64,000 nucleotides of DNA. Source: Anoplopoma fimbria. Its lineage: Eukaryota > Chordata > Actinopteri > Perciformes > Anoplopomatidae. Location: positions 9,596,553-9,660,552 of the forward strand of contig NC_072465.1 of the NCBI RefSeq assembly GCF_027596085.1, given 5' to 3'. The number at the start of each line of letters is the position of its first letter. Positions within the stretch are counted from its first letter, which is position 1. Below, piece after piece: positions 12,101-23,754 of this stretch. The notes under the pieces are model-generated. The model worked only from the letters and a program-made list of their open reading frames with translations, was not told the DNA's origin and did no database searches. Both the position numbers and the translations under genes were made by a program.

Positions 12101-15100
12101 GAAAAAGTTGGGTTTGCATCAGCAGCAAACAGTAACACAGGTGTGAAACTGAACTCCAAACCACAGAGACCCAGGTAGAAGTTGCAAAAAAAGGGGTTAA
12201 GTTGCTGGGGACACAGCTAAAGGAAGGAGTCCCAGACTGAGAGGCGATAGTGGAAACGCATGTCATCACAGTTTGGGTTGGTGAGGCTAAAGAGGACCAA
12301 CCCAGGCCCGGGAAAAAAAGCCAGTAAGATTTTATAGGTAAGACATAACAATCTGCATCCATTTTCCTCCAGCTGAGTTTCCTTCTCCCTACACTCTTTC
12401 AGCTCATCCATCAGTCTTGCTCTGCCTGAAACACTGCTAAAGCACACCTGGCGTTCTCTGCTCCTATACATGTATTTGATCAACTACCTATTTCCTGCTA
12501 ACTTAACCTGCCAGGTTTGTTCCACAGAACCATCTGAGAAGCAGTCATTTGTAATTGCTTGGAAAGTGCATTAGTCAATGGACTCTTACTGAAGCCAGTC
12601 GGGAGAAGAGTGAATGCATCTTTTCCATCATGAAAAGCCTTCAGTGTCATAGTTTGCTCTTCTTTCAATAAAGAAATACTCTAGTTCTGAAAGAGCGGAT
12701 GCTATTGCAGCATCTACGCTAACCTCACCGGGAGAAGGGTTGTTGTTTTGGACTAACTGTTCAATTTTGCTACTATTTGCATTAATGTGTTGAAGCATGG
12801 CACAAGATTGTTATCAGTGAAACACATGTAAATGTGTAATGCCTATAAGAAGAAACCCAGAGAATAAACATATCTATCAAAAAGAAACAGCACTTAACAT
12901 GCGACAGAAAGCCGTTAGAAAACCAATCTATACCGAGGACTCACCTGTCATCCTGTGAGTTCTTTGAGCGCTTGTGCTTGGGCTCACGAGGAGGTGCGCG
13001 CACCTTCTTGGGCTTATTCCCACCATACTCCTCATCTGTAGAGAGAGGACAGGACTTCACTCGCACAAATCCACAAACAAGGTTTTATTTTATTTTGGTT
13101 CAATCAGACTAATTAATACATTCACTTTATTTTTTCCTTCCAGAAATGCTTTAATGTTAAAATAAAGAATGGAGTTGTCAAATTCTGCATGTATATCAGG
13201 TTTTGGACTTCCAAGCAGTAGCAGTTCTAGAAGTAATATATTAATTCGGCAGACACCTGTATGAGTGTATTCTGCAACATTTGGTTGGTTATAAAATAGA
13301 GATTTTGCCATATTGTTTACACCTAATACCTTCAATATCTCTGGATGTATTGCAGCATACTGGACAATGTTGCAAACCAATGATCAGGACTTTTTATGGT
13401 ATTATTGGATTTTTACCTTTTTTGCATCAAAAGGAATAAGGTGCCTTAACTTAATTTGCCAGATCAGCCAAAAGCAAACACTGCCGTCTGTATTTTTCAT
13501 TCATTAACCATTTCTGAATCCATTTTCCAGTACATGTACTTCATTAAAATGTACATAGATATCACAGTGTAAAATATTATACAAAAGAATGATTTTTATC
13601 CTTATCGCCCACCTTTACAACCACGTATATTGAAACGTTCTCTTACCTGCATCATCAGACTCGTTGAATTGTGAGTAGTTCACCACTTTCCTGTTCCTGC
13701 GAAGAAGAATACACACCGTATCACATTACGTTCTAGCAGGACAAAGTTACTATACTGCCAACGCCTGATATTAGACATGGACATGAGTGCGGGGGGGCCT
13801 ACATAGGTATAATAGGTAATATCCACAATTCAACACAGCAACAAATCAGCGGTGTATGAATGTCTGGTTTGTATTGAGAAGCCACAAAGAGCCACCAGCG
13901 GGGGGCTCCGAACTGGACACTGGTCTAACTTCTACAGTTTCCAAGGCCAATCTGGCAAAGTGTACGGAGGAAGCTTCGGGTGACAGCAGCTGACTATAGA
14001 GAAGGTAAGGCACACCTCTAGAAGCCGCGTTGGTTAAGTTTAAAACCGCAGATAAATCCTCCTTCATTTGCGTGAATAACTTTCAAACACAATCTAAAAG
14101 TGATTAACGTACAGTGCGCACACACACAAACGTTTAAAAGAACAGGTCAAAATTAAATAATCTTCAAGCACTGGTTATATGGATCCTAAACATGCCGTGT
14201 GTGTGTGTGGTTGTGGGAGGGGGAAGGGTCACTGTGCTACAATTTTAACAAGTCCTTAGATTACAACCACAGGGACACAGCACACCCACACTCAAAGCCT
14301 CAGACATGTGTAACAGCAGCCAGTGACACGCCCGCCAAGCTTTCCACACATTATCATTCGCATGTCAGGAATATCAGAGGGAGCAACGTTCTGCGTGGTA
14401 CTAGGTGTTAGGACAGCATTCTAGGAAGTCTGCAATCCTTTCATTTTTTTTTGTTTTGTTTAGGGTTATGATTTGTTCTCACTTTTAAACAGGCATTGCA
14501 ATTTTCCCAGAAATTGCTTTAAACACTGAAATAGATGGACCAAAAAAAAATACTTCCGATACTTTTCATTGTTGTATTTGTTACAATCATTTATCATTGT
14601 TTCTACCCCAGCAATCAGATTCAGGGAGTAAAAGGAAGATTCTAAAAGTTTGCATTATATTATAAAAATAAAACATTTCATTCCCTCCTAGGGTTGTTAA
14701 TAATTAACCGCCTAATTAAGTCAGAGCCAATGGTGTTGCTAACTTCCGAGGCTAACCCAATTCTACTCCAATCAGCATGCAGCTGACCAGGCGGCTGGAG
14801 GAGCTGTAGAATTTTTACTCACTGCCGTATAAACTGCACACAACTGACTCCATACTCATAATCACACACATGCTCTCTCTATTGACCGAACACTCACGTT
14901 ACCCCAGAGTTGCAATACACTGGCTCAAACCCTGACAGAGTACGCTAGTGCAGATACACAGCTAACAAACACACAGCTATACTAATAGAGGCGGCGGACG
15001 CTTAGTAGGAAAATGCACGCAGCACATGGACTCAGTAGCCGGTTTTGTGCTTCGACTGGTAATAAACGATACGCTTAACCAAAGGCTGTATATAAAAAGT

Positions 15101-16457
15101 GGACAAAGTCATCGTGACGTCACCCATTGGGTTATGGTCTGCCATTTTTTGAGTTTGGCGATTTCGCCATCACCATCTTGAATTATGGCCACCACGTTGT
15201 TTTAATTTGCAACTATTGAATGGAGGTTACCATATTTGGAATGCGAAGGAGTGACATAGAGATGTCGTATAAGTCTCTGGTAGCGACCTGTCAATCACAG
15301 TAGTCCCGCCCTAAAGCATACCCTGCTTTATGGTCTATTTGACTCTAAATGGACCATAATTTACTAAATGAACATCATGCTGTATTGAAGAAGACTTGAA
15401 ACTAGAGATTGAGACCATAAACTCATGTTTACAATGTTTACTGAGGGAATAAATCAAGAGAGAAGTAGGGTCGTTTTCTAATAGACTTCTATACAATCAG
15501 AATTCTTTTTGCATCCTGAGGAGTCCTCCCCCCGCTGGTCAGTAGAGAGAATGCAAGAAAAAGTAAATTCCGCACCAACTTAAATTGTTTGCTTATTGAT
15601 GCAGCAGGGCAGCTCGTTTAATGATCAGTCAACTACGGCCAGCTGTTGTTGTGATAAATGGAGTCAATTGAAGTAAGGAATTCCTCAGTTTGCACTATAT
15701 TGATCGAGAAGAATGAGGCCATCTTGCCTCCAACTATGTCAACGCCACATCAAATGACTGCTCTGGATGCAGAAGAACAACCAATTTTGTAGCCGCGAGC
15801 TCAGCTTTTTTTGGTCAGTTTATAGCATACAGTGAGGAATTTGTTGTTTCAGTGGACTACCATCAGCACTGTCTGGACATCTACATAAAGCTGGCAGACT
15901 TTTTCCTTTAACCTCTTAAATGTTTTTATTTCGTGCTTTTCAAGACATGTTGCAATAAAATTGCATAAAAACAAACAAAAATGTCGCTCTGATTGTGCCG
16001 TTGGTATTTGTGACCGGAATATTTATGTTAATTAAAAAATAAAAGTTTCTTGCGTTGATGGATTCATATTAGTTTGAGATATCAGAGGCGAGGGTCCTTC
16101 TGATTTAGGTGGTGGTCCCCAGAAATGTATTCATAACTTTGAGAATTAATGTTTTTTTTTTTTTAAAAATGATTGCATTAATCACACCTCATTCCACCCT
16201 CCATCATTTTCATACAGCTCCTAAAGGCTTGTTTGATTTGAAATAAAAATCTAAATTTTCACTTATAGAACTAACAGCTTTGACTAACAGATTCCTTTAT
16301 TTAAAGGCCACCAATCAGTCATTACGATTTCGAAATACCGCGAGAATTGGGGGTGTTCAACTTTAAAATCTGAGCAAGTAAGAAAAAAAAAAAGACTTCT
16401 AATTAAGTTAAATTTGTATTAAAGGGTCCTGGAAATACCTCACATGTTATAATCACG

Positions 16458-16516
<59 letters not shown>

Positions 16517-16958
16517 GGGGGGTTGTAGTTCTCCGCCTTCCTCTGACATCAGCCAGCAGCGTTAATTTACAACCAGCACTGGAGATGAAGATCCGCTCTC
16601 CCCAACTCTTCCGACTACATTGTCTTTGACTAATAAAAATATGCAATACAAATGCGACATAAGCGTACTACAGTATCGACGTGCCCAGTCTGCGCGGCAA
16701 CAAGATCAAATCCCGAGGCCAAACACCACCTCCTCCGGTCGTTTTCTTTTTTCCCCAGTTTTCGGTAGTGGGGGGTGTTGGCGTTTTCAGAGCCTCCCCT
16801 GGATGAATGGGGTCGCCATATTCTCATTCTCGAGTCACAGAGGGAAAAATATGACCAGGCCTGGTGTAAGTGAGCCGTACAACGTCGCTAGTTGAATCAC
16901 ACCGCCTAATTCTTTTCGCCTGGCCTACATAGAAGCCGACAATGCACATCATGGATTC

Positions 16959-16993
<35 letters not shown>

Positions 16994-17298
16994 CAGCACG
17001 ACACACCGCGAATCTCTCCACAAGACATGGCGAACCGTCCGCACCGCCGGGATCCATGTTAGAACAAGAAGGCTGAACACACACACACACACGCACAAGC
17101 AGGGGAGCACACGCGCGCACATTCCCATTATTTTTTCATGAAATAAACACATTCCCAGCTCATTAAAAAAGGGGGAAAAAACGCAGCATGGTCGAGGCGT
17201 GCATGTTCTCTGCGAAAGCCTGCCAGCGCGGTGTCCGTTATTAACGTAGCGGAGAGCGGAGGACATATTTAGCACACCTACCTCACTGGTCTTGACAT
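5916..17298 (-). CDS. nucks1: nucks1: nuclear casein kinase and CDK substrate 1 (8 coding exons, 303 aa)
   Basis: NUCKS1 is a small, disordered, heavily phosphorylated nuclear protein that binds DNA/chromatin and is linked to homologous recombination repair and transcription. RAD51AP1 is its paralogue. I joined the minus-strand exons 17298-17282, 13696-13647, 13035-12945, 11354-11308, 11169-11017, 8591-8442, 7889-7737 and 6166-5916. Every junction has GT/AG and a matching phase, and the total is 912 nt. Landmarks are N-terminal [16 protein letters not shown], a basic NLS-like stretch near residues 30-46, an acidic/basic extra module (69-120), QAASK...SKQRE (about 135-146), SGSDEDF then an acidic run (about 173-188), RRGRP (about 201), [13 protein letters not shown] with CDK-type sites (about 213-225), KGKGRP, a Glu-rich tail and terminal APSGED. 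Human NUCKS1 is about 243 aa; most of the excess is exon 5 and the longer acidic tail. Introns hold only repeats and unique AT-rich DNA. Whether this is the fish a or b copy cannot be told. Confidence 0.97.
7200..7390 (+). repeat. Interspersed repeat ('tacttaagtacagta' type), nucks1 intron 7
   Basis: It contains 'agtggactagaagtataaag', 'attgtacttaagtacagta' and 'cttagttacatcccaccactg', a block I recognise as a common teleost MITE-like repeat. Related fragments lie at 18825-19050 and 23755-24340. Confidence 0.65.
7737..7889 (-). CDS. nucks1: nucks1 exon 7 (acidic run plus DNA-binding-like basic region)
   Basis: 153 nt with a GTTCAG acceptor and a GTGAGA donor, phase 1 on both sides. It encodes [18 protein letters not shown], then KKVIRRGRP and [10 protein letters not shown]. 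The RGRP core flanked by basic residues is AT-hook-like; the human protein has a different, still basic, sequence here. Confidence 0.96.
8364..8412 (+). repeat. Fish short repeat ('cagtcatttagcagacg' type), beside nucks1 exon 6 donor
   Basis: It holds 'cattacattacagtcattt' followed by 'agcagacgcttttatccaaa' and 'gcgacttaca', a motif widespread in fish genomes. A shorter copy lies at 44492-44530. Confidence 0.75.
8442..8591 (-). CDS. nucks1: nucks1 exon 6 (QAASK/SKQRE block)
   Basis: 150 nt with a TGCGTAG acceptor and a GTACGT donor. It encodes DDSDDEKE, the conserved [15 protein letters not shown] block and an acidic GSEDEE stretch. A fish-type short repeat lies 30 bp past the exon end on the donor side (8364-8412). 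Confidence 0.95.
10280..10510 (+). repeat. Interspersed repeat ('tttagtggcatctagtggtg' type), nucks1 intron 5
   Basis: It contains 'gtggaatttagtggcatctag', 'cagattgcaaccatctga' and 'catggcggactccgtaaag', which I recognise as a common teleost interspersed repeat. The remainder of intron 5 (8592-11016) looks unique and non-coding. Confidence 0.55.
11017..11169 (-). CDS. nucks1: nucks1 exon 5: extra acidic/basic 51-codon module
   Basis: 153 nt with a GCTGCAG acceptor and a GTAATG donor, phase 1 on both sides, so it can be skipped without a frameshift. It encodes [18 protein letters not shown], then a Lys-rich stretch ending [10 protein letters not shown]. The mammalian protein, as I recall it, passes directly from the exon-4-like to the exon-6-like segment, so this is extra. 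Its internal DFGSEE/DFGEEE pattern suggests a small duplication. Confidence 0.9.
11308..11354 (-). CDS. nucks1: nucks1 exon 4
   Basis: Forty-seven nt with a GTTCCAG acceptor and a GTAAGT donor. It encodes [16 protein letters not shown], the Ser/Asp-rich casein-kinase-2-type segment. It runs from phase 2 to phase 1. Confidence 0.93.
12274..12304. other. Perfect 9-bp stem, 13-nt loop hairpin in nucks1 intron 3
   Basis: 'tgggttggt' at 12274-12282 pairs with 'accaaccca' at 12296-12304. The rest of intron 3 (11355-12944) shows no gene or repeat I can name. Confidence 0.5.
12945..13035 (-). CDS. nucks1: nucks1 exon 3 (NLS region)
   Basis: Ninety-one nt with a CTACAG acceptor and a GTGAGT donor. 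It encodes an acidic DEEYGG start and then a basic segment ([16 protein letters not shown]) matching the nuclear localisation region of mammalian NUCKS1. Confidence 0.95.
13647..13696 (-). CDS. nucks1: nucks1 exon 2
   Basis: Fifty nt flanked by a TTCTTCGCAG acceptor and a GTAAGA donor. It encodes [16 protein letters not shown], the motif shared with RAD51AP1 (NYSQF). Confidence 0.96.
15083..15575 (+). repeat. Interspersed repeat family A, copy 2, nucks1 intron 1
   Basis: It begins near 'gctgtatataaaaagtgg', includes 'gacgtcacccattgg' and carries the 'ctctaaatggaccataattt' and 'gagaccataaactcatg' blocks of the family. The remainder of intron 1 is AT-rich, with a poly-T stretch near 16149. Confidence 0.85.
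16461..16514 (+). repeat. (TG)n microsatellite, nucks1 intron 1
   Basis: About 27 uninterrupted TG units followed by a G run. It creates a false His/Thr-rich frame on the minus strand. A poly-T tract lies at about 16962-16989 in the same intron. Confidence 0.95.
17282..17298 (-). CDS. nucks1: nucks1 exon 1, coding part
   Basis: It encodes MSRPV and two bases of Arg6, then a GTAGGT donor at 17281. The ATG is chosen because MSRPVR is the family N-terminus. The first intron (17281-13697, about 3.6 kb) is the longest, as usual. Confidence 0.93.
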
Positions 17299-17559
17299 TT
17301 TGCAGGAATACTGTAGAGGTTAAGGATGTAAGAAAGAGGGGAGGGGGAGAGAAGAAGCAGCACAGGCGAAAAAAAAAATACTGGTTCCCGCTCTGCAAAA
17401 CACCGAGGGGAGCGAGCTTTGCGCACAAACTCCGCCGTCCGAGCTAGCGCGTGAAAATAAAAGTACGGCGGCGACTCGTCCTCCAAACGCAAATATCCCT
17501 AATTTTTTTTTTTTTTTTTGCCCTCAGCTACTCAAAATGGTGAATAAAACAAACTGAAA

Positions 17560-17720
17560 CTGCAGCCCGTGTGCAACCAAACCCCGCGGCCTCGAGGGGT
17601 GGGTCCTCGAGGACAAGCACCGCCCCTGCAGGGCAGTGAGAGGAGCAGCGCCACACTCCGCTCCTCTAATTGGCCGGTTTGAACGACGACCGTCCTTCGT
17701 ATTGGCTACTTCGGCTGCTC
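17560..17720 (-). promoter_or_regulatory. nucks1: nucks1 promoter region with two CCAAT boxes
   Basis: The stretch upstream of the nucks1 ATG is GC- and CpG-rich against an AT-rich background. It holds two CCAAT boxes read on the minus strand (attgg at 17669-17673 and 17701-17705), 32 bp apart. No TATA box is evident. The first transcribed bases probably lie between about 17480 and 17640, giving a 5' UTR of roughly 200-350 nt; this is inferred. Confidence 0.6.
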
Positions 17721-18824
17721 GTTAGAACGTTTTTAGCATTTTGTTACCCGCCTCCTTTAGCAGGCTCGGTTGAACCATCACTGCTAAGAAAACAAAAAGA
17801 GGCCCTCAGCTCGGATGCAAACATTTAATTCAGTGGCTCCCAATAGACCACAAAGCAACATTGGTGGGTTAATTAAAGGTTTCGTGCACAAACGTCTTAT
17901 ATACAAGCATACTATTATGCATGAGATGATCAAATATGTTTGAGGAATCATATTGACTGTGGTATTGCTGATACTGAGACTAACCTTCTTCTGCCCACCT
18001 GGCAGCCTGCTGCAGCATGAGATGCAGGTAGAAAACAGTTGCATAGCATTGCAGCTGTAAAGCCTACAAATAACACTTACAAGTTATCTAGTTTATATCG
18101 GTGATATATTTTATACAAGTAGGCCTTTTTAAATCTGTAGACTGTAATGATAATATTAATACAATTCACAATACCAAATTGCCTCAAATAATTTGCGCAA
18201 AAAAAAGGTTATTCATAATATACATCTGTTATGTATTCAGGCCTGGATTCACAAACCCTGACCTGGCTTTAATGCTGTGACAGTAGAAAGGATGTCTTCA
18301 TCATGTGAAAGTATTTTTTTATAGCTAACCTCTATGACTAAAAAACATAGGATTTAGGATCAACAACTACAAAGGTGATGTTGTAAATCAACACATTCTT
18401 AATCTGTCTTTATAAGGCCTTATTGACCATTTGTGGCAATTGTCCTTTAAAAATCGTGTATCTGAACAATGCAGCATGCTGTGCGTTCAGTACAGATAGA
18501 TTGCAGCACATTAATGACCATACACTTGTGGATGTGTTTACGTTTGCGTGTGGAGTTATGATAGCATGATGTCATGCTAAATATTACGCACTGAAAGGGG
18601 CATGTGTTGGTTTGCAAAAATTGTGCACATCCTTCCTGATTTTAAATTGGAAGGAACCACCTCTGTTTTAACTTGTTGAACAACTAGCCCAATGAGCCTG
18701 CAGCTCGTTTCTAAATTTCATCCAAATTACTCAGTTCCTCTAAAAGCAATACACCAGAGTGAAGGCATGTAACAATGCCATCATCAAACTGACGTTACAG
18801 TATTTAGCAGCCTCTGACTTGACT

Positions 18825-19050
18825 AGTATATACTGGTAAACTGTAAAAGTGTTTCCACTTTTGTACTTTTTGCTACTTCATACTTACTCCACTTTCTATT
18901 GCACTATATTTATTTTTTAGCTTTGGTCTGTAGTTAGCACTACGGCGATTCTGTACTTTCCCTCAAGTAAAAGTGAATTAGTTACACGTACTTGTAACAG
19001 TAGTTCTATACCAAGATATTTTTGCATTTACTTATGTAAAATATTTGACA
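18825..19050 (-). repeat. Interspersed repeat, relative of 7200-7390
   Basis: 'cacttttgtactttttgctac', 'ccctcaagtaaaagtgaatta' and nearby blocks resemble the reverse complement of the MITE-like repeat in nucks1 intron 7. Confidence 0.4.
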
Positions 19051-20084
19051 GACCCTAATCTAGTGCTAAATATGAAAACAGCCCTGATATAAACCCATAT
19101 AAACACTGACCAGCTCCCAGTGCTATTCAGAGTTTGTAGAAGTTGAGCAAGCTGCAAACCTTTGCTAATGATACATTATTTGTAGAGAACTGAATTAAGT
19201 TAAGTTTGACAATAGTGAGCAGAGCCTGGCAATCTGAGTTATTATAAAATGATAGGCGTATTATGAGACAATGGGCCCTTTAGACATGCATAGGGCCCCC
19301 CCCTCTCCTAGGAGCTAGACACACAGGGCCTTTCTGATTTCCCAATTTTCTGCCTCCTCACTCCACGATCCTCCGGCCCTGTGATCCAGAAATTCATTTC
19401 ATATCCGTCTTGAAGGACATCCGAATTCCTCAAATGCATCTTGAGGAGCGATAATCGAGGACGGGTGAGGCTTGCCTGAGGAGCTATAAGCGAGGAAACG
19501 CTGTTGTGTCCTTTGCAGAAGTCTTTATGCCCGTGACAAATAAAAGAGGCGTGACACACAGCTGGAATAATCTCAAACTTTTTTCTTTTGTATTTATAAA
19601 TTGGCATTTCTTAATCTAAGGCTCTGTTTCAGCATGTAATCATATTCCTTCATCATATTTCAGCTTGACTTTACTCATGTTTAATCGTTGAATGTAGGCT
19701 TCATCCAATTCAACGTGACGTGATGTTTACAAGCACAAACAGCTGTTGTAGTCAAATTCTTATATCCATATGAACATGAACATTATATATATCACTCAAT
19801 AAAAAAAGCATTTATTTATTTATTAATTTATATTTATATATAAATGCATTACATCCAAACGTTCTTGTCATATTGTTCCACGTTGTGAATTGAATTACAA
19901 GTAAATATATAAATTGTCAAGCACAGCGTTTTTGCTCAGAGTATGACAGAAATCATAAAATGAAGCAGTATAACACATCAATGGAAAGCTGACTCAGCTT
20001 TGACACGTCATGTTTGATTGACGTCATTTTTAAATTGACGGCTCCGAAGCAAGGAGGTCTCAATTGTGAATTGCCTGTTGCATC

Positions 20085-20170
20085 GATTCCTCTCTCCTCG
20101 CATCTCCTCCTCACCCCCTATGCTCGCAAAAGACACAAGGAGAGGAGCATAAGGAAAGGAATCGAGGATG
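20085..20170. repeat. Imperfect inverted repeat (hairpin)
   Basis: 'tcgattcctctctcctc' on the left pairs imperfectly with 'gagaggag...aggaatcga' on the right. Related purine-rich sequence occurs at 19440-19500. It may be a MITE end or a short palindromic element. Confidence 0.5.
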
Positions 20171-20319
20171 TACAGACTGGGAAATGAGTAAGGCCTACAG
20201 ACCTTATAGTTGTTTAGCCTCTTTTTGCCGTAGTTTTATTTTGTCGTCTTTATGCATCTCTGCGTTTTTTTGTCTGTGTGTAGTAATTTTTAGTCTCTTT
20301 GACAATGCTTTGTGTCACC

Positions 20320-20660
20320 CTGGGTTAATTTTGTGTCTTTTTGTGGTTGTTTTATGTCTCTTTGTTGTCACTTTGTGTCACTTTATCGTCATTTTGTGTC
20401 TCTTAGAAGTCATTTTGTGTCTCTTTGAAGTCATTTTGTGTGTCTTTGAAGCTATGTTGTGTCTCTTTGAAGTTATGTTGTGTCTGTTTGAACTCATTTT
20501 GTGTCTCTTTGAAGTTATGTTGTGTCTCTTTGAACTCATTTTGTGTCTCTTTGAACTAATTGTGTGTCTTTATGAACTCATTTTGTGTCTCTTAGAAGTC
20601 ATTTTGTGTCTCTTTGAACTAATTTTGTGTCTCTTTGAAGTCATGTTGTGTCCCTCTGTG
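20320..20660 (+). repeat. 21-bp minisatellite ('tttgtgtctctttgaagtcat')
   Basis: About 14 imperfect copies of a 21-bp unit. Because 21 is a multiple of three, it keeps open a 161-codon frame (20184-20669) with LCLFEVI-type repeats. I treat that as an artefact, not a protein. Confidence 0.9.
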
Positions 20661-21227
20661 TTTGTTTAGCCCCTGTTCATAGTTTCTTTGTGGTCGCTTA
20701 GTGTCCTTGCAGCTGCTCTGCTGTGAATTGTGTTAATTTCAAGTCTGTGCTACTGTGTTTGTTTCAAACCAATTTCACCTGAGCATCCTTTACTTGCTTT
20801 GCAACATGACACAGACATTTTGCTTCAGAGAGGCTTTTTGTTTAGAGCAATTGTGGCTGATTTGTTGTTTGGTTCTCGTTACCGACCTTTTGTTTTGTTA
20901 AAAACTAAGATTCTGTAGCTTCTGATGGGGTATCAGTTTTTTACCCAATTGACTATAGTCCAAACATAACAGTAGTTCAAAAATATATAGACATGTGGAT
21001 TACACTACACTACACAATTATTCCTTATACCTCTGTTGCTTTGTAATTTATTCATTCCGTGTTATCAGAGTTTGAAAGTGTAAACAAATTCAATTCCCAA
21101 AACACATTATGCTCTCAACATATCTATCAATTTATTTACAATGATCAACTTAATGTCCTTCAGTTTATAAAAGTTCAGTGTTCAACTCTCTATCAAACCT
21201 TTTATACACACACTCACAACTTAGCAG

Positions 21228-21700
21228 AAACCAGAGGTGTAGACTCGAGTCACATGACTTGGACTCAGGTCAGACTCGAGTCATGGATTTGGTGACCAAA
21301 AAGACTTGATATGGACTTGCACACCAAATGGCTTGTGATTTCTCTTGATTCTTTTGACTTGAAAATACTTGATACCTTTTCCCCAAAGCGTGTCATTTAA
21401 AAAGGGTGCCACAAATCAATTAATTCCCTTAATTTCCTGAATCATCAAACACTATTCATTCACAGCAAGTCAACACTTAATTCCCCAGATCTTTTTTTTT
21501 ACGATTAAGTTTAGTCACACTTGATTTAACAAACTTGTTGTGAATCTGTTATATTATTTCTCTGTTGTTTAAGTGCATTACATTTGGTAAAGAGCATATT
21601 GTGACTTTTTTGGGTTCAGGACTTGGCATTTAACTTGGGACTTGAGTGCAATTACCCTTAATTATGGCTCTCAAAACAATGACTCTGTCCCACCTCTGAC
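21228..21700 (+). repeat. Interspersed repeat ('gactcgagtcacatgacttg' type)
   Basis: It contains 'ggtgtagactcgagtcacat', 'gacttggactcaggtcagac' and 'gggacttgagtgcaa', a repeat type I associate with teleost genomes. Class unknown. Confidence 0.5.
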
Positions 21701-22044
21701 AGACAGTATAAGGAATGTGTCCCACAAGGTAAATTGTCAGTTACAGCTTAATTGTCATTGTGTAGCTCTCCAAAAAATGATGATTATTCTAATTTCAAAA
21801 ATCAGTTACTCATGGGTACACAATTTAGATTGTTACAAATATATGTGCTCGTGCTGCACCAATCTTTTGGTAGAAAATGCTTGAGGTTTGGAGGCTCTGG
21901 GTGAAAGTAACCTTTGTGTTTTAGGCTTATTGAATTCCAGGTCCACCCACTCATGTGGTGAGGTTGAGTGAGGTTCTGCTGTCAAATTGTAGGCTGAATG
22001 CTGAGGGCTTGTTCGGAATGTGAGTTATTCCCATCATGCTTTGT

Positions 22045-22079
22045 GTGCATGTGTGTTTGTGTGTGTGTGTGTGTGTGTG
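22045..22079 (+). repeat. Short (TG)n microsatellite
   Basis: TG-rich run of about 35 bp. A (tctctgtc)n-like stretch follows at 22170-22230. Confidence 0.8.
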
Positions 22080-23107
22080 CTGCCGAATCCTGATCAGAAT
22101 ATGATACCTCGCTCAATATTTTTGGGAGTGATTTTTGGGAGTGATGCAAAACTGTTAAAATGCCCTGCACTGTCTCTGCCTCTCCGTCTGTTGGTCTCTC
22201 TGTCTCTTTGTCTCTCTGTCTCTCTCTTTTGCTTCTTCCACATCAGACGTACTGCATATCTCTGTGTTCAGGGATGATGCCGGTGTAAGGGAGCAGGTAT
22301 GTTGCCACGGCAACCAAGGAAGGGACTCTCGCCTCTCTCTTTGTGGCTCCACAGTTGCCTCTGGAACATACTTCAGACCGAGTTCTTGCATTCTCCAGCC
22401 TGCTACAATAGAGATGTCCTTGGCCCTCAGAGACATGTTTATAGCACACCTCTGGGTTTGATGACTAATTCACAGTGTGTGTCCAGCAGGTAGGGAACGA
22501 TACTGACATGTTTGGCTACAACTCAGATTACACAGTGTCCATGCATCAAATTCAAAGATAACTGTTGTTTTTGTTCACTTAAAACTCCAATTAATATATA
22601 ACTGTTGAGGTGTGACACATTTGATTTATGCTTCTGATTAAATGTTGAGTTGCAGCCAAACATGATTAGTTGGAAGGGTGCCACACAATTCCCTCGCCTG
22701 TGTAGCACTGCCACCTTGTGGCTTGTATGTTAAACTGCAATGCAAAAGGGAGAACGGCCTGCAAATACAATCCATTTAACCCAGATGCTAAAGTAAGCTT
22801 TACAGAAAAGTTAGTTGTTTCAACCGGAGTGGACCAATGGAGAGGTTCACGTGTGTTATTCATCTAGCACAGAAGTAGGTTTTAGTTTTTGAGAGGTTGT
22901 ATGTAAAGATGGGTGATAAACAAAAGGGAACATTAACACAATAAGCTCTAGTGAACCTTGTCACAGTGTGTTTAATTTCAATGAAAAGATTATGCATTCA
23001 CATGGAGACAACGGGACAAGGTTTTGGCAGCCGAAGCGTTCTGGTCTCCGTTTGTAGTTCCAGTAGTAGTAACAAATCACGTTCAGGCAGTCTTCAGCTG
23101 GACTCAT

Positions 23108-23530
23108 AGACTGTATATATAAAGTTGCCATGTTGTTTTTCACAACCATTAAACGGAAGTTACCATATTTGGAATGCGGAGGAGTGACGTAGAGGCAGCG
23201 ACCTGACAAAACCAGTAAACCCACCGGGAAGCATAACCTGATTCATGGTCTATTTGACTCTAAATGGACCATCATTTACTAAATGTACATCATGCTGTAT
23301 TAAAGAATAGTTGAAATTAGAGATTGAGACCATAAACTCATGTTTACAATGTTTACTGAGGTAATAAATCAAGTGAGAAGTAGAGTCATTTTCTAATAGA
23401 CTATAGATATACAATCAGACTTCTTTTTGCAATCAACAGAGTCGCCCCCTGCTGGTCATTAGAGATAATGCAAGTTTTAAGACACTCCACATTGGCTCAC
23501 TCAGCAGAGCAGAAGGTTGCCGCCTGGCTG
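23108..23530 (+). repeat. Interspersed repeat family A, copy 3
   Basis: It starts 'gactgtatatataaag', includes 'ggaagttaccatatttggaa' (shared with copies 2 and 5) and the 'ctctaaatggaccatcattt' core, and ends near 'gttgccgcctggc'. A segment of the front part is deleted. Confidence 0.85.
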
Positions 23531-23754
23531 GACTGCAATCTGGAAACCCATCGGCGATCATCGGAACATTATTTCGCTTTTCATTGGTTGAACATTAGCT
23601 TGTCAACTGACTACTTGTGAAACAGTTTGATTGCACACTCCAGTCTGGCATCTCAAGTTGCTAATTGGACTGTTAACAATGAGCAGTGCATGGGAAATTG
23701 ATGTTGTTGGACCAACAGCCAATGGTCTCCTGAGACTGCAGTGTGCTTACGGTA

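Noticed and set aside
16988..17428. 146-codon minus-strand frame overlapping nucks1 exon 1
   Set aside because: It overlaps the nucks1 start in another frame and runs through intron and UTR sequence. The MSRPVR frame fits the gene family and the splice site.
20184..20669. 161-codon open frame with LCLFEVI repeats
   Set aside because: It is produced by a 21-bp DNA tandem repeat whose length is a multiple of three. There is no similarity to a known protein and no splice context.
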